Made by a program: the position numbers and the translations under genes. Below the pieces are notes generated by a model, which searched no databases, was not told where the DNA came from, and saw only the letters and a list, made by a program, of their open reading frames with translations. A stretch of 21,407 nucleotides of DNA. It comes from an uncultured Lachnospiraceae bacterium (lineage in GTDB: Bacteria; Bacillota; Clostridia; Lachnospirales; Lachnospiraceae). How positions within the stretch are numbered: the stretch's first letter is position 1; every line of letters begins with the position of its first letter. Location: the NCBI GenBank assembly GCA_910586955.1, contig CAJUMM010000044.1, positions 1 to 21,407 of the forward strand, read 5' to 3'. Shown here piece after piece: positions 13,501-21,407 of this stretch.

Positions 13501-14262
13501 TCACAATTTTCCCGCCAGATACACAGCCGCCGCCATGGAAAGCTCACAGATCTGCAGGAACGCTCCTGCCAGATCCCCGGTAATTCCCCCAAACTGTCTT
13601 TTCGACATCCGGTAATACCACACAAAGGAGAGCCAGGCCCCAAGGCAGGCCGCAGCCCCCAGCTTTACATCCGTAAAGCACATATACCCGGCAGACAGCA
13701 CCAGCAATACATACATGGAAATCTCCACACACCGTTCCTTAGAGGCTTCGGAAAAAGCCGCCACCGTACCCTTTGTCCCCGCCGGGGAAAAAGCTGCTAC
13801 CGCCAGGGCGCTGAAACTCCTGGAAACCACATAGCCCCCCGCAAGGACCAGGATCTGTTCCTTCTTAAGCTCGCTAAAGACCCCCAGGCAGACCAGGAAA
13901 TAGCAGCAGGCAGTGATTACCGCAAAAGCTCCCGCATGGGAATCTTTTAAAATCTCCAGCTTCCGCTCCCGGGGCTGGTAGGAGCTTAAGGCGTCCGCCG
14001 TATCCAAAAGCCCGTCCAGATGGATGCCCCCTGTCACAAGTACCGGAATCAGTACATACCCGGCCCCCCTAAGAAGGCTTCCCGCCTCCAGATAGAAGGC
14101 TCCATAGCTCCAGAGCACCATCAAAGCTCCGATTACGATTCCGATAAGAGGAAAGAAACACATGGTATAGCGCATATTTTCTTCCTTCCACTCCGCCTGA
14201 GGCATAGGAATTTTCGAGTACATGGCAAATGCAATTTTAAAGCTGTTCCACAACCGGCTCAT
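13501..14262 (-). CDS. cobS: Adenosylcobinamide-GDP ribazoletransferase CobS
   Basis: The 253-residue polytopic membrane protein joins adenosylcobinamide-GDP with alpha-ribazole (or its phosphate), the last assembly step of adenosylcobalamin. Family motifs are GGIHLDGLLDTADAL (the aspartate-rich site that binds metal and GDP) and KLEILKDSHAGAFAV. The start is placed at the ATG at 14262 (MSRLWNSFKIAFAMYSKIPMP), because AAAGGAG lies 7 nt upstream and family similarity begins there; a longer frame to 14289 adds a basic leader without support. The 5' end overlaps cobU by 26 bp, consistent with coupled translation. Confidence 0.95.
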   Translation of the reverse strand: MSRLWNSFKIAFAMYSKIPMPQAEWKEENMRYTMCFFPLIGIVIGALMVLWSYGAFYLEAGSLLRGAGYVLIPVLVTGGIHLDGLLDTADALSSYQPRERKLEILKDSHAGAFAVITACCYFLVCLGVFSELKKEQILVLAGGYVVSRSFSALAVAAFSPAGTKGTVAAFSEASKERCVEISMYVLLVLSAGYMCFTDVKLGAAACLGAWLSFVWYYRMSKRQFGGITGDLAGAFLQICELSMAAAVYLAGKL

Positions 14263-14791
14263 TCCCGATCTCCTTTTGATGCAGCGCAATTCCGCAGACT
14301 ATCTCCGTCACCTGATGGGCCTCCCCGGAAAGTTCTGCGTTGATCTCTCCCAGACAGCGCTGGTACTGCTTTGTTGTTTCATCATATGCCCCGCCGTCGC
14401 AAAAAATATCATTGGAAACCACGGCCAGATGGCGGCACTGTTCCCGGAGGGCACGTACTCCCTGTACCACTTCCAAAGCCGTCCTCTGTCCTGCCCCGCC
14501 TTTCCCGAACATCTCATTGGCGGCCAGGTTCGAGAGGCATTCCAGCAAAACCACACCCCGTTTTGGGAGTTTCAGGTCTTTTAAGCCTCTATAACATTCC
14601 ATGGTAGTAAAACCTTTGCCCTCCCGCAGCTTCCGGTGGCGCAGGATACGCCTCTGCCCTTCCTCTCCCCAGGGTTCCATGGTAGCAATGTAATAAAGAG
14701 GAAGCCCCTCCCTCTTTGCCCAGGAAACCGCCAGGTTTTCCCCATATTCCGACTTTCCGCTCCCGCTTCCCCCTACAATCAATGCAAACAT
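14237..14791 (-). CDS. cobU: Bifunctional adenosylcobinamide kinase / adenosylcobinamide-phosphate guanylyltransferase CobU
   Basis: The 184-residue product phosphorylates adenosylcobinamide and then transfers GMP to it. It has an intact Walker A motif GGSGSGKS (residues 7-14), an IATM segment after the first strand, the RRILRHRKLR block with His52 at the position of the guanylylated histidine, VVLLECLSNLAANEMF, and the C-terminal VVSNDIF...YDETTKQYQRCLGEIN segment. The ATG at 14791 is preferred over 14809 because GAGGGGG precedes it and similarity starts at MFALIVGG. It overlaps cbiA by 13 bp upstream and cobS by 26 bp downstream. This is the full-length copy; a shortened relative lies at 13101-13487. 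Confidence 0.93.
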   Translation of the reverse strand: MFALIVGGSGSGKSEYGENLAVSWAKREGLPLYYIATMEPWGEEGQRRILRHRKLREGKGFTTMECYRGLKDLKLPKRGVVLLECLSNLAANEMFGKGGAGQRTALEVVQGVRALREQCRHLAVVSNDIFCDGGAYDETTKQYQRCLGEINAELSGEAHQVTEIVCGIALHQKEIGNEPVVEQL

Positions 14792-16149
14792 GGCGCCCCC
14801 TCGCAGCATTCCAGGAAATTTTTTGCCGCCTGTGGATTGGAGTAGAAGAACAGATGGGGAAATCCCGCATACAGAGTAGGCGTCCCGTGCACACAGCCCC
14901 AGTTTCTCTGGCGCAAGGGCTTTTCCGCCCGCATGCTTTCGCCGCAGTCCTCACTCTCCCAATAATGGAACTCATGTCCCCGGATTCTTCCCCCTTTGCC
15001 AAGAAGCATCTGATCCTCCATAGATTTGAGCATCACATAACCAAAGCGGGAAAGCTTCCCCGTGGGGTAAGCATGTGCATCGATGACCCCGGCCATGGGA
15101 TAGGATCTGCCGTCTTCCCCCTCCAGGCTCCGGTGCAGATAGAGAAAGCCCCCGCACTCCGCAATACAGGGAAGCCCTCCTTCCACGGCCCTTCGGACGG
15201 CCTCCCGCATGGACTTGTTCTCCCCCAGCTTTTCTGCATACAGCTCGGGATAGCCGCCGCTTAAAATCAACCCCCTGCTCCCCTTGGGAAGCTCCTTATC
15301 CCGAAGAGGCGAAAACTCCAGAAACCTGGCTCCCATATCTTTAAGAAGCCGCAGATTGTCCCGGTAGGTAAAGCAGAAAGCCTCGTCCCTGGCAAAGGCA
15401 ATGGGCACGCCCTCTTTCCTGCAAGGGCCGGGCAGATTGGGAACCGTGTATTCCAGCGCCGGGGCCTCGTAGGCCATAGCCATAAAAGCATCCAGATCCA
15501 GGCTCTTTTCCAGAACTTTCGCAAGCTTCCCAAGCTTCTCCTTAAGATCCCGGATTTCCTCCGGCATCACCAGGCCTAAATGGCGGCTCTCCCAGGAGAG
15601 CTCCGGCAGTCTGGGGACATAACCCAGCACCCGGACAGGAAGCCGCATCTCAATCAATTCCTTGAGATCGGGATAGACGGCCGGGGACATCTGGTTTAAA
15701 ATCACTCCCCGGATCCGCCGGGGATGCTCATACTCCACAAATCCCTGGATCAGGGGAATCACGGAAAGGCTTAATCCCCGGCAGTTTACCACCAGCACCA
15801 CCGGCATATCCAGAGCCTTTGCCACGTCCGCAGAGCTTGCCTCCGTGGAGATGCCCCCCAGGCCGTCATAGTAGCCCATGACGCCCTCCGCCACGGAAAT
15901 CTCCGCTTTCTCTGCTTCCCGTCCGAAGAGATAGCGGATGGTCTCCCGGCCTGTAAAAAACGTGTCCAGATTTCCCGAGTGGGTTCCTATGACCCGGCTG
16001 TGAAACATGGGATCGATGTAATCGGGACCGCATTTAAAGGAGGCTACCCGGTAGCCCCGGTTTACCAGAGCCTTAAGGATCCCGCAGGTCACAAGCGTCT
16101 TTCCGCTTCCGCTGGCAGGCGCAGCCAGCATAATTCTTGGCAGTCTCAT
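14779..16149 (-). CDS. cbiA: Cobyrinate a,c-diamide synthase CbiA
   Basis: The 456-residue product amidates the a and c carboxylates of cobyrinate using glutamine and ATP. The N-terminal dethiobiotin-synthetase-like domain has PASGSGKT (11-18) and FKCGPDYIDPMFH (38-50). The C-terminal class I glutamine amidotransferase domain has LILSGGYPELYAEKL and the nucleophile Cys332 in IAECGGFLYL, with an HEFHYWES segment near the end. Length and domain order are normal. The ATG at 16149 follows AGGAGG and lies 10 bp after the fused cobK-cbiE-cbiT gene. Its 3' end overlaps cobU. Confidence 0.96.
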   Translation of the reverse strand: MRLPRIMLAAPASGSGKTLVTCGILKALVNRGYRVASFKCGPDYIDPMFHSRVIGTHSGNLDTFFTGRETIRYLFGREAEKAEISVAEGVMGYYDGLGGISTEASSADVAKALDMPVVLVVNCRGLSLSVIPLIQGFVEYEHPRRIRGVILNQMSPAVYPDLKELIEMRLPVRVLGYVPRLPELSWESRHLGLVMPEEIRDLKEKLGKLAKVLEKSLDLDAFMAMAYEAPALEYTVPNLPGPCRKEGVPIAFARDEAFCFTYRDNLRLLKDMGARFLEFSPLRDKELPKGSRGLILSGGYPELYAEKLGENKSMREAVRRAVEGGLPCIAECGGFLYLHRSLEGEDGRSYPMAGVIDAHAYPTGKLSRFGYVMLKSMEDQMLLGKGGRIRGHEFHYWESEDCGESMRAEKPLRQRNWGCVHGTPTLYAGFPHLFFYSNPQAAKNFLECCEGAPCLH

Positions 16150-16159
16150 GTTTGTCCTC

Positions 16160-18163
16160 CTAAGCGTCCCGCCGGCTTCCCCGTCCGGAAAAAATGTATA
16201 CCGGATTCTGGCCTGTCATCAAATGATAATTTCCCAGGGCCTTTGCCTTGGCAACCTGCACCTGTACCATCTCCACATCCTCAAAAGGAAGCTCCTTCAT
16301 ACACCGGAGGGCCTCCCCCACCGTCTCCAGGGTAACGGCGTTTATCACTACCCGCAGACTAGGATTTTTCCCAAGCAGCACTTCCAGAATCTCTTTTAAA
16401 TTCCCGGAAGAACCGCCGATAAAGGCATGGGTAGGAACCGGCAGGGCCGAAAGGACCTCCGGCGCTTCCCCCTCCGCCACCTCTATGTGGGAGACGGAGA
16501 ATTTCCTGGCATTTTCCCTAATGAGCTTCACGGCTTCCTTGTTTTTCTCAATGGCCCACACCCGGCCTTTGGGGACCTGCAGGGCTGCCTCTACGGAAAC
16601 AGAACCCGTACCTGCCCCAATGTCATAGACCAGGGAATCCGGCAAAAGGCCCAGCTTTGCCACAGAGAGACAGCGGATTTCACTCTTGGTCATAGGTGCG
16701 GGACCCCGCAGGAACTCTTCGTCGGAAATTCCCAAAGCTCTCCTTCCGCAAAAATCCGGATTCTCTATCAGCGCCCCGCAGAGGCCGTCAAATTCCCGGG
16801 TCAAAAGCTCCCCAGGGCTCCCCCGGACAATGCGCTCCTCCGGATAGTGCAGCCTCTCCCCTATTGTCACTTCCGTACCGCCCATTCCATACTTAAGAAG
16901 CTCTTCACAGAGGGTTTTCACCGGATTTTTCCCTCCCAGCAGGACAAAGGTGCGGAAATTCTCCCGGACAGCAGCTATCAGGTTTTCCCTGCGGCCATGG
17001 AGGCTCATAAGCTTTATGTCCTCCCAGGAAATTTTAAGCCTGCTGCAAAGATAAACCACAGAAGAAATTCCCGGCAGAAGCTCCACCGAAAAGCCTGCCT
17101 GCTCCAAAACTTCCGTTAAACCCTTCGCCCCGCTGTAAAAACCTACATCTCCGGACAGGGCCACCGCAGCCTTTTTGTACTCCCTGTGCTCCAGAAGCCA
17201 GTCCCTCATCACCTCCGGATCGTAAGCGTCCAAAAAAGGCTTGCCCAGATCCTGGAAGCTCTCCAGCATACGCCCGGCCCCCAGGATACAGTCCGCATCC
17301 CGGAAAGCCCGGCGGACCTCCTCCGTCATATTCTCCGGCACACCCATACCGATCCCGGCCAGAATCACCTGCCGCCTTTCTTCCGTCTGCGCCAGGCCCT
17401 TTGCAATACCGAACCGCTTCCGAAGCTCCCGGACACCCTCCTCCACGGAAAGCCCGGCCTCTTCCGGAGGGCGGCCGATGAGAATCACACCGGCTCCCGC
17501 CCTGCGGGCCGCAGACAGCTTTTCTTCAAACCCTCCCGCTTTTCCCGACTCTTTCGTCACCAGCCAGGAAGCTTCCATCTGGCGAAGCATTGCCAGGTTC
17601 AGCTCCTCGGAAAAAGGCCCCTGCATACAGATCAGATGGGAGCCGGAAAATCCAAGTTCCACGCAGTGGGCCACCACCTCCGGGGAAGGCAGCACCCGGG
17701 CAAAGATCCGCTCCCGGAAACCCGGAAGCCCGGTAAACCGGTGAAGCTCCTTGCTTCCCGTAGTTACCAGCACCCGGCCGGAGAGTTTCGAAAGCAGCCG
17801 GACAGCTTCCTCCACACTCTCCACAAAGATACAGTCTTCCTCCAAAAAAGATGCTTTCGGACGAATCAGGCGGAGATACTCACTCCCGGTTTTCTCACAG
17901 GCTTCCCGGATATTCCCGGACACTTCCACCGCATAGGGGTGGGTGGCATCCAGCACCAGAGGACAGCCTTCCCGCCGAAAAAGAGCTTCCATCTCCTCCC
18001 TGTTTAAGCGGCCTCTTAGCACCTCCAGCCCGTCACCTGCTTTTGAAAGCTCCAGCCCGTACGCTGTGGCCACACACGCCAGGGTTTCCACTCCTTCGTC
18101 CGCCAGCCACCGGCTTAACTCTCTTCCTTCTGTGGTTCCTGCAAATACAATCGCCTGTCTCAT
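16160..18163 (-). CDS. cobK-cbiET: Fused CobK/CbiJ reductase - CbiE - CbiT methyltransferase/decarboxylase
   Basis: The 667-residue product joins three cobalamin enzymes. Residues about 1-255 are cobalt-precorrin-6A reductase (CobK/CbiJ), with VFAGTTEGRELSRWL, LDATHPYAVEVS and VLVTTGSKEL. Residues about 264-470 are CbiE, the C5 methyltransferase, with VILAGIGMGVPENMT, ALSGDVGFYSGA and LLPGISSVVYL. Residues about 478-667 are CbiT, the C15 methyltransferase/decarboxylase, with PMTKSEIRCL and the SAM-binding YDIGAGTGSVSVEAA. The three steps turn cobalt-precorrin-6A into cobalt-precorrin-8. CbiE-CbiT fusions are common (CobL-like), the added reductase less so. I see no frame break between the parts. 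It lies 23 bp downstream of cbiG. Confidence 0.94.
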   Translation of the reverse strand: MRQAIVFAGTTEGRELSRWLADEGVETLACVATAYGLELSKAGDGLEVLRGRLNREEMEALFRREGCPLVLDATHPYAVEVSGNIREACEKTGSEYLRLIRPKASFLEEDCIFVESVEEAVRLLSKLSGRVLVTTGSKELHRFTGLPGFRERIFARVLPSPEVVAHCVELGFSGSHLICMQGPFSEELNLAMLRQMEASWLVTKESGKAGGFEEKLSAARRAGAGVILIGRPPEEAGLSVEEGVRELRKRFGIAKGLAQTEERRQVILAGIGMGVPENMTEEVRRAFRDADCILGAGRMLESFQDLGKPFLDAYDPEVMRDWLLEHREYKKAAVALSGDVGFYSGAKGLTEVLEQAGFSVELLPGISSVVYLCSRLKISWEDIKLMSLHGRRENLIAAVRENFRTFVLLGGKNPVKTLCEELLKYGMGGTEVTIGERLHYPEERIVRGSPGELLTREFDGLCGALIENPDFCGRRALGISDEEFLRGPAPMTKSEIRCLSVAKLGLLPDSLVYDIGAGTGSVSVEAALQVPKGRVWAIEKNKEAVKLIRENARKFSVSHIEVAEGEAPEVLSALPVPTHAFIGGSSGNLKEILEVLLGKNPSLRVVINAVTLETVGEALRCMKELPFEDVEMVQVQVAKAKALGNYHLMTGQNPVYIFSGRGSRRDA

Positions 18164-18186
18164 ACGCCTCTCCCGTTCCTGCCCTT

Positions 18187-19230
18187 CTAAAACCGCACCT
18201 GATAATCCATCAGGGCAAGAGCTGCCGTCACCCCGTTTCCGGACTGCTTACGCCGGAAAAGCTTCCTCCCTCCGGCAGCTTTCAGAGCGCAGCGCTCACA
18301 CACGTTTCCCACTCCTGTCACCGACTTCACAAACTCCGACTCAGAAAATCCTTCCTCACTGTACACCTCTGCCAGTTCTTCGCTTCTGTAAGTGAGAAGG
18401 GGAAGCCCCAGATCCCGGCAGAAAGCCAGAAGGCCCGGTTCCTCCTTTTTCAGATCAATGGTAGCCACTCTGGCGATACTGTAAAGAGAAATCTTGCTTT
18501 CTTCACAGAGCTTCCCTACCAGGCTCCAAATATCCTCTTTCGCCGTTCCTTTCTTGCAACCAATGCCAAGGACGGCAATCCGGGGAACCAGATGGAGGGT
18601 TTCCGGAAATATATCACAGGTATCATTAAGGGCAATGCTGATCCCGATCCCATCCCGCTTATTGGGAGACAGCTCTGCCGGAATCCTGCTGCAGCACTCA
18701 AAGGCACTGTACAGGCCCACGGAGCGGTTCTCCAGAATCTCCGCCGAAATCCTCTTGGCCAGAGCCAGATTGTCCAGATAGAGATTTTCCCGGCGGGCAA
18801 AATCATCCACGGAAAACCGTTTTCCCACATCCGTAGCCGTGGTAATCACCGGTGCCGCATGACATAAGGACGCCACTTCCCGGGTGAGCTCGTTGGCTCC
18901 TCCCAAGTGGCCGGACAAAAGGGAAATCACATAATTTGCCTGATCGTCCATGCAGAGCACCGCCGGATCCTCCGCCTTGCTCTTTACAAAGGGAGCGATG
19001 GCCCGCACGGCAATCCCCGCAGCCCCGATAAAGATCAGGCCGTCACAGGAGGCAAACTGTTCCCCGGTCCAAGACCTCAACGGTTCCTCCACCGGCTGTA
19101 CCCCCCAGTCCCGGGCTTCTTTCCCTTTTCCCCAGGCAGTACACTTGTGGCCCCTTTGATTCATATATTCCCTGATTTTCTCCCCATACCTGCAGCCTCC
19201 ACGGCTAAATCCGATAACCGCCAGCTTCAT
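18187..19230 (-). CDS. cbiG: Cobalt-precorrin-5A hydrolase CbiG
   Basis: The 347-residue product opens the delta-lactone of cobalt-precorrin-5A and releases acetaldehyde, in the anaerobic route. The N-terminal domain has DGLIFIGAAGIAVRAIAPFVKSK and VLCMDDQANYVISLLSGHLGGANELTREVA, typical of CbiG. The C-terminal domain starts near IAVLGIGCKKGTAKEDIW and includes SEFVKSVTGVGNVCERCALKAAG. The length is normal. It lies 17 bp downstream of cbiD and 23 bp upstream of the fused cobK-cbiE-cbiT gene, all leftward. Confidence 0.95.
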   Translation of the reverse strand: MKLAVIGFSRGGCRYGEKIREYMNQRGHKCTAWGKGKEARDWGVQPVEEPLRSWTGEQFASCDGLIFIGAAGIAVRAIAPFVKSKAEDPAVLCMDDQANYVISLLSGHLGGANELTREVASLCHAAPVITTATDVGKRFSVDDFARRENLYLDNLALAKRISAEILENRSVGLYSAFECCSRIPAELSPNKRDGIGISIALNDTCDIFPETLHLVPRIAVLGIGCKKGTAKEDIWSLVGKLCEESKISLYSIARVATIDLKKEEPGLLAFCRDLGLPLLTYRSEELAEVYSEEGFSESEFVKSVTGVGNVCERCALKAAGGRKLFRRKQSGNGVTAALALMDYQVRF

Positions 19231-19247
19231 GTGCCTTTCCGCCCTTT

Positions 19248-20411
19248 CTAAGCTTCTTCCTGTCCCCGCTCTTTTTCCTGCTCATCTGCCATGCGTTTAA
19301 GCAGCGCTTCCGCCCCCGGTGTTTCCCCCAGAAGCCCCATTTTCAAGGAAAATGTCATAATCTCGCAGGTAAGGGCCCCTCCGCTTCTATGGTTTACATA
19401 AAACGCCATTCGTTCCAGAAGCCTTTCCATAACCCCGGAAAGAAGCCCCTCTTCTTTCAAAATCTCCAGGGCCTCGTCGGTGGTAATACATTCCATCAGT
19501 GCCCGGGCCGTCTCTTTCCCGGCTCCCAGCACTGCCCCATGAGCCGCAAGAATTTCCATACGGGCGTCTGCATTCCGGGAATGGGTATTCATAATCCCCC
19601 CTGCCAGCTTCACCAGTTTCCCTATATGACCTGCCAGCAAAATCCCTCTGGCCCCGTACTCTGCCGCCGCGTCAATGGCCTCTCCCAGGTAATTGCTGTA
19701 TTTCACGGACCAGGAGGACAAGCCCGGATACCTGGCATCCAGGAAATCAAGGCCGTAATTGCCGGGAACCAGGAGCAGATACTCCCGGCCCTGTGCTGCT
19801 TTCATCCGCAGCTCCGTGCGGACGGTCTCAACCAAAGCCTCTTCACTCATAGGCTCCACAATCCCGCTGGTGCCAAGAACCGACAGTCCCCCTTGGATTC
19901 CCAGCCTGGGATTGAAAGTCTTCCCCGCCAGTTCTTCCCCGCCCGGAATAAAAATCTCTACCGAGAGGCCGCCTGCATACCCGAAGCGGGCGCAGATCTC
20001 CTCTATGCCCTCCCGGATCATCTGCCTGGGAACCCGGTTGATGGCTGCACTTCCTACCGGCTGTTCCAGTCCCGGCCTCGTCACCCGGCCCACGCCTTTT
20101 CCGCCGTCAATCCAAACTCCCGGCTCCCCGGCCTTCCGGACTTTGGCATAAATCTTGATCCCGTCCGTCACATCCGGATCATCCCCTGCGTCTTTGCATA
20201 TTCCGCAGCAGGCTTCTTCCGGGGAAAAACAGGCGTCCAGCACCGGAAGGCAAAGACAGATCCCCTTGGGCGTTTTAAGCTCCACCTCCGCTGCCGCTTC
20301 CCCGGACAACAGCATCAAGGCAGCTGCCTTGGCCGCAGCAGCCGCACAGGAGCCTGTGGTATACCCCAGGCGCATGGCCCGGTTGTTTTTATACACATAC
20401 TGTTCCAGCAT
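19248..20411 (-). CDS. cbiD: Cobalt-precorrin-5B C1-methyltransferase CbiD
   Basis: The 387-residue product methylates C1 of cobalt-precorrin-5B with SAM. It begins MLEQYVYKNNRAMRLGYTTGSCAAAAAKAA, the conserved CbiD N-terminus. It continues with DDPDVTDGIKIYAKV, WIDGGKGVGRVTRPGL, AAINRVPRQMI and GILLAGHIGKLVKLAGGIMNTHSRNADAR, all family signatures. A longer frame reaches 20462, but the extra 17 residues are Gly/Pro-rich and not typical. The ATG at 20411 has AAAGGAG upstream at slightly long spacing (11 nt). It lies 63 bp after cobT, or 12 bp if the longer start is used. Confidence 0.93.
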   Translation of the reverse strand: MLEQYVYKNNRAMRLGYTTGSCAAAAAKAAALMLLSGEAAAEVELKTPKGICLCLPVLDACFSPEEACCGICKDAGDDPDVTDGIKIYAKVRKAGEPGVWIDGGKGVGRVTRPGLEQPVGSAAINRVPRQMIREGIEEICARFGYAGGLSVEIFIPGGEELAGKTFNPRLGIQGGLSVLGTSGIVEPMSEEALVETVRTELRMKAAQGREYLLLVPGNYGLDFLDARYPGLSSWSVKYSNYLGEAIDAAAEYGARGILLAGHIGKLVKLAGGIMNTHSRNADARMEILAAHGAVLGAGKETARALMECITTDEALEILKEEGLLSGVMERLLERMAFYVNHRSGGALTCEIMTFSLKMGLLGETPGAEALLKRMADEQEKERGQEEA

Positions 20412-20474
20412 AACTGTCGGTTCTCCTTTGGCCCGCCCGGTTCCGGAAGGCAGGCCGCCCATTCCTGTCTTTTC

Positions 20475-21407
20475 TCAGCTCAAGTGCTCGTATGCCTCCA
20501 CCTTCCCGTCATTCCAGCCGGGCAGGCCGTAATAGAGAGCCAGGGCGTATTTATAAAGGCTGTAGGCCGTCACAGCCCCGGTCCCCTCTCCCAGGTGCAT
20601 ACCGCCGTAGATCACGGCCTTAAGCCCCAGGGCATTAAGCATCATCTCTCCCGCCGGTTCCGCAGAGCAGTGAGTGGGAACCATATAAGGTTTGCAGGCA
20701 GGTACCAGCCGGGCTGCGCATAAGGCCGCTACCGCCGAGATAAAGCCGTCGATAAGAGCCGGAACCCGAAAGACCGCCGCCCCGATATAGCAGCCCATCA
20801 TCCCGGCAATATCCAGGCTTCCCACCTTGGAAAGCACATCCAGAATATCCTCTTTTTCCGGCCGGTTTCTCTCAATGGCCCGCCGGATCACCTCTATTTT
20901 GCGCTGAAGGCCTTCACTGGAAAGCCCGGCTCCCCGGCCGGTCATTTCTGCGGGATCCCGGGAGAGAAGCACCGAAGCCATAGCCGAACTGGGAGTGGTA
21001 TTTCCAATCCCCATCTCTCCGGTAATAATCATCCGGCAGCCTTCCCGGTAAAGCTCCTCCACGGTACGGATCCCCACCAGGATCCCCTCGAGGGCTTCCC
21101 GCCGGGTCATAGCCGGCTCCCTGGCAATATTGCCTGTGCCATAGCGCACCACCCGGTTCCGGATCCGGGGATGCTTCCCTTCCGTGAGCATTCCGATGTT
21201 CACGGGAATCACCTCGATCCCTTCGGTCTTTGCCATGACGCACACGGAAGAAATCCGCTCTCCCATATTTTCCAATACCTGGGCCGTCACCTCACTGCCT
21301 GTCTGGCTGACCCCTTCCGCCACCACCCCGTTGTCCGCCCCCATAATAACTACCGTGGGCTTCTCGGGCCTGGGCTGGGCTGTTCCGTAAATCCCGGCCA
21401 GCTGCAC
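20475..21407 (-). CDS. cobT: Nicotinate-nucleotide--dimethylbenzimidazole phosphoribosyltransferase CobT, partial (N-terminus cut)
   Basis: The 311 codons in the window make the C-terminal part of CobT, which forms alpha-ribazole phosphate from a lower-ligand base and nicotinate mononucleotide. Motifs include VVIMGADNGVVAEGVSQ, MIITGEMGIGNTTPSSAM, GLSSEGLQRKIEVI, and the catalytic glutamate in YGGMHLGEGTGAV near the end. The frame is still open at the right edge. The first codon in view is GTG, and QLAGIYG after it is an internal conserved segment, so this is not the true start; roughly 40-50 residues are missing. It is the most upstream cobalamin gene seen here. Confidence 0.95.
   Translation of the reverse strand: MQLAGIYGTAQPRPEKPTVVIMGADNGVVAEGVSQTGSEVTAQVLENMGERISSVCVMAKTEGIEVIPVNIGMLTEGKHPRIRNRVVRYGTGNIAREPAMTRREALEGILVGIRTVEELYREGCRMIITGEMGIGNTTPSSAMASVLLSRDPAEMTGRGAGLSSEGLQRKIEVIRRAIERNRPEKEDILDVLSKVGSLDIAGMMGCYIGAAVFRVPALIDGFISAVAALCAARLVPACKPYMVPTHCSAEPAGEMMLNALGLKAVIYGGMHLGEGTGAVTAYSLYKYALALYYGLPGWNDGKVEAYEHLS

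Noticed and set aside
13488..13643. N-terminal extension of the short CobU-like gene
   Set aside because: The extension overlaps cobS, has no family similarity and contains many Cys/Trp/Arg residues typical of out-of-frame reading; a better ribosome binding site and the CobU-like start lie at 13487.
17186..18007. Long plus-strand frames opposite the cobalamin genes
   Set aside because: They are antisense shadows of well-conserved genes, caused by GC-rich codon use, and are rich in Pro, His, Ser and Arg without family similarity.
20412..20462. Longer start of cbiD
   Set aside because: The 17 extra residues are Gly/Pro-rich and precede the conserved CbiD N-terminus, and the ribosome binding site at 20462 is poorer. 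It cannot be fully excluded because it would shorten the gap to cobT.
9377..21407. Cobalamin riboswitch within the cobalamin cluster
   Set aside because: Intergenic gaps between cobT and cbiB are at most about 63 bp, too short. One may lie upstream of cobT outside the window.
1..21407. CRISPR arrays, tRNA or rRNA genes
   Set aside because: I saw no regularly spaced direct repeats and no tRNA-like or rRNA-like sequence on either strand.

Overview
The window looks like chromosome of a moderately GC-rich, spore-forming anaerobic Firmicute, most like a Lachnospiraceae/Clostridia member. The grounds are a YlmC/YmxH-type sporulation protein, a CarD/CdnL regulator, NrdR, strong AGGAGG-type ribosome binding sites, and the cobalt-early (anaerobic) corrin route (CbiD, CbiG, CbiE/CbiT). 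This placement is inferred from gene content; no rRNA or tRNA is present.

Left part (1-5.7 kb), housekeeping genes. A leftward unit nrdR - EamA-type transporter - yqeG (running off the left edge) starts at a TTGACA/TATACT promoter. A rightward ymxH and a leftward carD converge with overlapping 3' ends. A leftward pair follows: an iron-sulfur aldo/keto reductase and a DUF362 protein. Their promoter has a 19-bp spacer with a dyad, the signature of MerR-family control. A short unrecognised gene (5312-5728) is transcribed the other way from a near-consensus promoter.

Middle (5.7-9.4 kb). glgX (glycogen debranching) runs leftward from a TTG start, with a leader that holds a terminator-like hairpin. 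metA (homoserine O-acyltransferase, probably acetyl-CoA-using because of Glu111) runs rightward. Between their promoters lies a 269-bp foldback sequence (8089-8357). It has 18-bp terminal inverted repeats, its two internal imperfections are G-U pairs if read as + strand RNA, and it is flanked by TA. It is either an undescribed structured RNA or a MITE.

Right part (9.4-21.4 kb), cobalamin genes, all leftward and tightly packed. In transcription order: cobT (partial), cbiD, cbiG, a cobK-cbiE-cbiT triple fusion, cbiA, cobU, cobS, a short CobU-like paralogue, cobC, cbiB, and, after an interruption, cobO. They cover part of ring contraction and methylation, a,c-diamide formation, adenosylation and nucleotide-loop assembly. 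cbiL, cbiF, cbiH, cbiC, a cobalt chelatase and cobyric acid synthase are not in the window and may lie beyond the right edge.

The interruption (about 9.9-11.6 kb) is visibly AT-richer. It carries a 458-aa DUF3825-like protein of unknown function and, divergently, a near-perfect sigma-A promoter followed about 70 nt later by a strong intrinsic terminator, so a small RNA candidate. Together with the 269-bp foldback this is the part of the window least explained by known gene families.
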